Source: UBA1447 sp964627535
GTDB taxonomy: Bacteria; Bacillota; Clostridia; Oscillospirales; Acutalibacteraceae
Reading direction: 5' to 3'
Assembly: GCA_964627535.1 (NCBI GenBank)
Contig: CAZVJW010000060.1
Coordinates: 1 to 17,052 of the forward strand
DNA: 17,052 bases
Shown here: piece after piece, positions 16,401 through 17,052 of the stretch
Layout: each line of letters begins with the position of its first letter
Position numbering within the stretch: the stretch's first letter is position 1
Made by a program: the position numbers and the translations under genes
Notes under the pieces: model-generated
What the model was told of the DNA's origin: nothing
The model's input: only the letters and a program-made list of their open reading frames with translations
Database searches by the model: none

Positions 16401-17052
16401 CTGGGCGGCACAATGATGACATTAACGTTCACCATTTTGCCGGGCTGGACAGGGGATCAGACTGCGCTTAGTTTAACAGTCGATAACTTTAGTGATGCTT
16501 CAGCACCGCCGGTCGATATAATCCCTGTCACAACCGACGGCACAGTAAGTAATGTAACCAGCATAATCACCTTTGACAGCAAGGGCGGCTCCCCGGTTGC
16601 GGATATGATAGGCAAAATCGGAGATCCCGCTGCCCGTCCGGATGACCCGACACTACAGGGTTATCATTTCCAGGATTGGAGTCCGGCATGGACACCGACA
16701 TTCGTTGACGGCGGCAAGAATTATGTGGCGCAGTGGGAAGCGAATAAATGGACGGCAACGTTCAACGCGAACGGTGGCGGAACACCGAGCGTGGTGTCGA
16801 TAGATGCAACTTATGACAGCGCGTATGGAGCCCTTGCGACAATCTCAAGAACAGGGTATACATTTGGCGGCTGGTATCTCGATGCGGGATGCACGGGAAC
16901 TGAAGTCACGGCTGCGACAATAGTAGCAACTGACGCGGACCACGATTTATTTGCGAAGTGGACAGCGAACAGCTGGACAGCAACTTTCAACGCGAATGGT
17001 CACGGAACGCCGAGCATGCCTTCAACAGGCGTAACATTCGGCAGCGCATACG
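13467..17052 (+). CDS. Scaffoldin-like multi-cohesin protein with InlB-type repeats (protein E), incomplete at right edge
   Basis: At least 1195 codons from ATG at 13467 (GGGAGG at 13455-13460, 6 nt upstream), with no stop before the window ends. The signal peptide (about 1-30) is MKMQWKLKRVLSFFLSFC... ending IIQA. Four cohesin modules lie at about 35-168, 312-451, 615-752 and 892-1032, with the first beta strand VTLTVSN or VTLDVSD and YDKNKL, FDPAKL or YDNTKL cores. Each is followed by two InlB-type repeats (170-308, 456-612, 754-890, 1033-1168) with F.GW or related cores ending AQW. A third repeat starts after cohesin 4 at 1168 and is cut. Cohesins 2 and 4 are close copies. Cohesins in series on one secreted chain define a scaffoldin, but no carbohydrate-binding module, dockerin or wall anchor appears in the part seen. 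Partners are inferred to be the dockerins of A-D. Confidence 0.9.
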   Translation, partial: MKMQWKLKRVLSFFLSFCLLASIVSLPMIIQAEGSPVTLTVSNETGLAGGTVTVTLGLSANSGVYGGDITLNYDKNKLALTAAKTAVADGCLSGIMHGIQAAPPDTGSATDSFLANDPLTDAGLMFKLVFTIKTGWTGSTSVYFTNNDLYDVEDNLITPVTVAGSVSVPSTINWLPGTGGTGTVTTYVQNGITPTPPASGITRTGYHIDSWSPVPVEAAGNADYTAVWAPDSYYVNFYPGTGGSGTMLPQSIPYETSANLNTGTFTAPAGQTFNGWNTAIDGSGTPYQAGQSFYMDSTAGASLYAQWVPMSQGVTLDVSDDSANEGEQVQVTINISPNSSLGSSDLFLMFDPAKLQFDSSTPGSAILAAPGTFADEATYDAVNHPDRVYMIYINENGLALGGTMMTLTFTVLPGWPGEQTVLHLIADNITNSSKPPVDITPVITTDGTVTNTTPAAEYNVTFHANGGSGTMDPQSIEFNKSEPLNQNTFTKTGYDFSGWNTSEDGSGTDYIDLQPFTMVAQGADLYAQWTAKPCAVVFDKNTGSGTMANQTIYFNTMRHLNANTYTPPVGYVFAGWNTLPNGLATKTGTQYADGAWYTMSTEGVTLYAQWYAVGSILITADTVTASSNTVVYHVSLSADSNSATGGFYLYYDNTKLTLTSAVRGSLKSEASITVNQNYNSTNNTVYVNFSTAEVISSAGTFVDITFTVLPNWFGISPITLALKGKYYTGLPDYSTVDSTASVVLVNGSIDVLPQSTVSFNTDGGTAVGPFTGDVGSALPNIPEPLKTGYDFREWSPALLPAFPDNDMEYTALYDALPYNVTFNANTGTGADYTQEIYYDTTEALIANTFTKTGFSFTGWNTQSDGNGTPYAPGADYKMVTEGTTLYAQWHRDVTLTVSNASGKQGDQVQVTVNISTDSNLGSSDLFLMFDPAKLQYESGIPGPAILADPGTFADEATYDAVNHPNRVYLVYVNQNGLTLGGTMMTLTFTILPGWTGDQTALSLTVDNFSDASAPPVDIIPVTTDGTVSNVTSIITFDSKGGSPVADMIGKIGDPAARPDDPTLQGYHFQDWSPAWTPTFVDGGKNYVAQWEANKWTATFNANGGGTPSVVSIDATYDSAYGALATISRTGYTFGGWYLDAGCTGTEVTAATIVATDADHDLFAKWTANSWTATFNANGHGTPSMPSTGVTFGSAY
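14400..16560 (+). repeat. Duplicated cohesin units (second and fourth) in protein E
   Basis: The cohesin 2 segment (about 14400-14820) recurs as cohesin 4 (about 16140-16560) at a constant offset of 1737 bases, which shifts by 3 near the end through one missing codon. An almost identical run of about 45 bases around 14584 and 16321 encodes the shared FADEATYDAVNHP segment. Cohesin 3 between them is more diverged. Confidence 0.8.

Overview
The window looks like a chromosomal segment of an anaerobic Gram-positive bacterium of the Clostridia, probably near the Ruminococcus/Oscillospiraceae groups. The evidence is strong Shine-Dalgarno sequences, TTG and GTG starts, Gram-positive signal peptides, dockerin and cohesin modules, and many InlB/Listeria-Bacteroides type beta-grasp repeats. 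This placement is inferred from gene content only.

Left part (1-2628): a minus-strand CoA-acylating (methyl)malonate-semialdehyde dehydrogenase gene with its own terminator, then about 950 bases without a credible gene. That gap holds two good sigma-A type promoters pointing right and a roughly 390-nt leader with several perfect hairpins.

Middle (2629-13303): four plus-strand genes encoding exported proteins, probably one transcription unit ended by a strong terminator at 13369-13425. Protein A (1493 aa) is a large, mostly uncharacterised protein with FIVAR-like helical modules and a C-terminal dockerin. Protein B (365 aa) has a cohesin-like module and a dockerin of the same kind as A. Protein C (378 aa) has a cohesin-like module, one InlB-type repeat and a degenerate dockerin. 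Protein D (1178 aa) has a cohesin, about twelve InlB-type repeats with one MucBP-like insert, and a canonical dockerin.

Right part (13467 to the window end): a fifth gene, open at the right edge with at least 1195 codons. It encodes a scaffoldin-like protein with four cohesin modules, each followed by two InlB-type repeats (more after the fourth).

Together these look like a cohesin-dockerin assembly system in which no protein shows a recognisable catalytic domain. A would be cargo, B, C and D would be adaptors or chain-extenders with a cohesin at one end and a dockerin at the other, and E would be the multi-cohesin scaffold. Using InlB-type beta-grasp repeats as spacers between cohesins is the unusual part. 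Binding specificities, the cell-wall anchor and the biological purpose cannot be read from this window.
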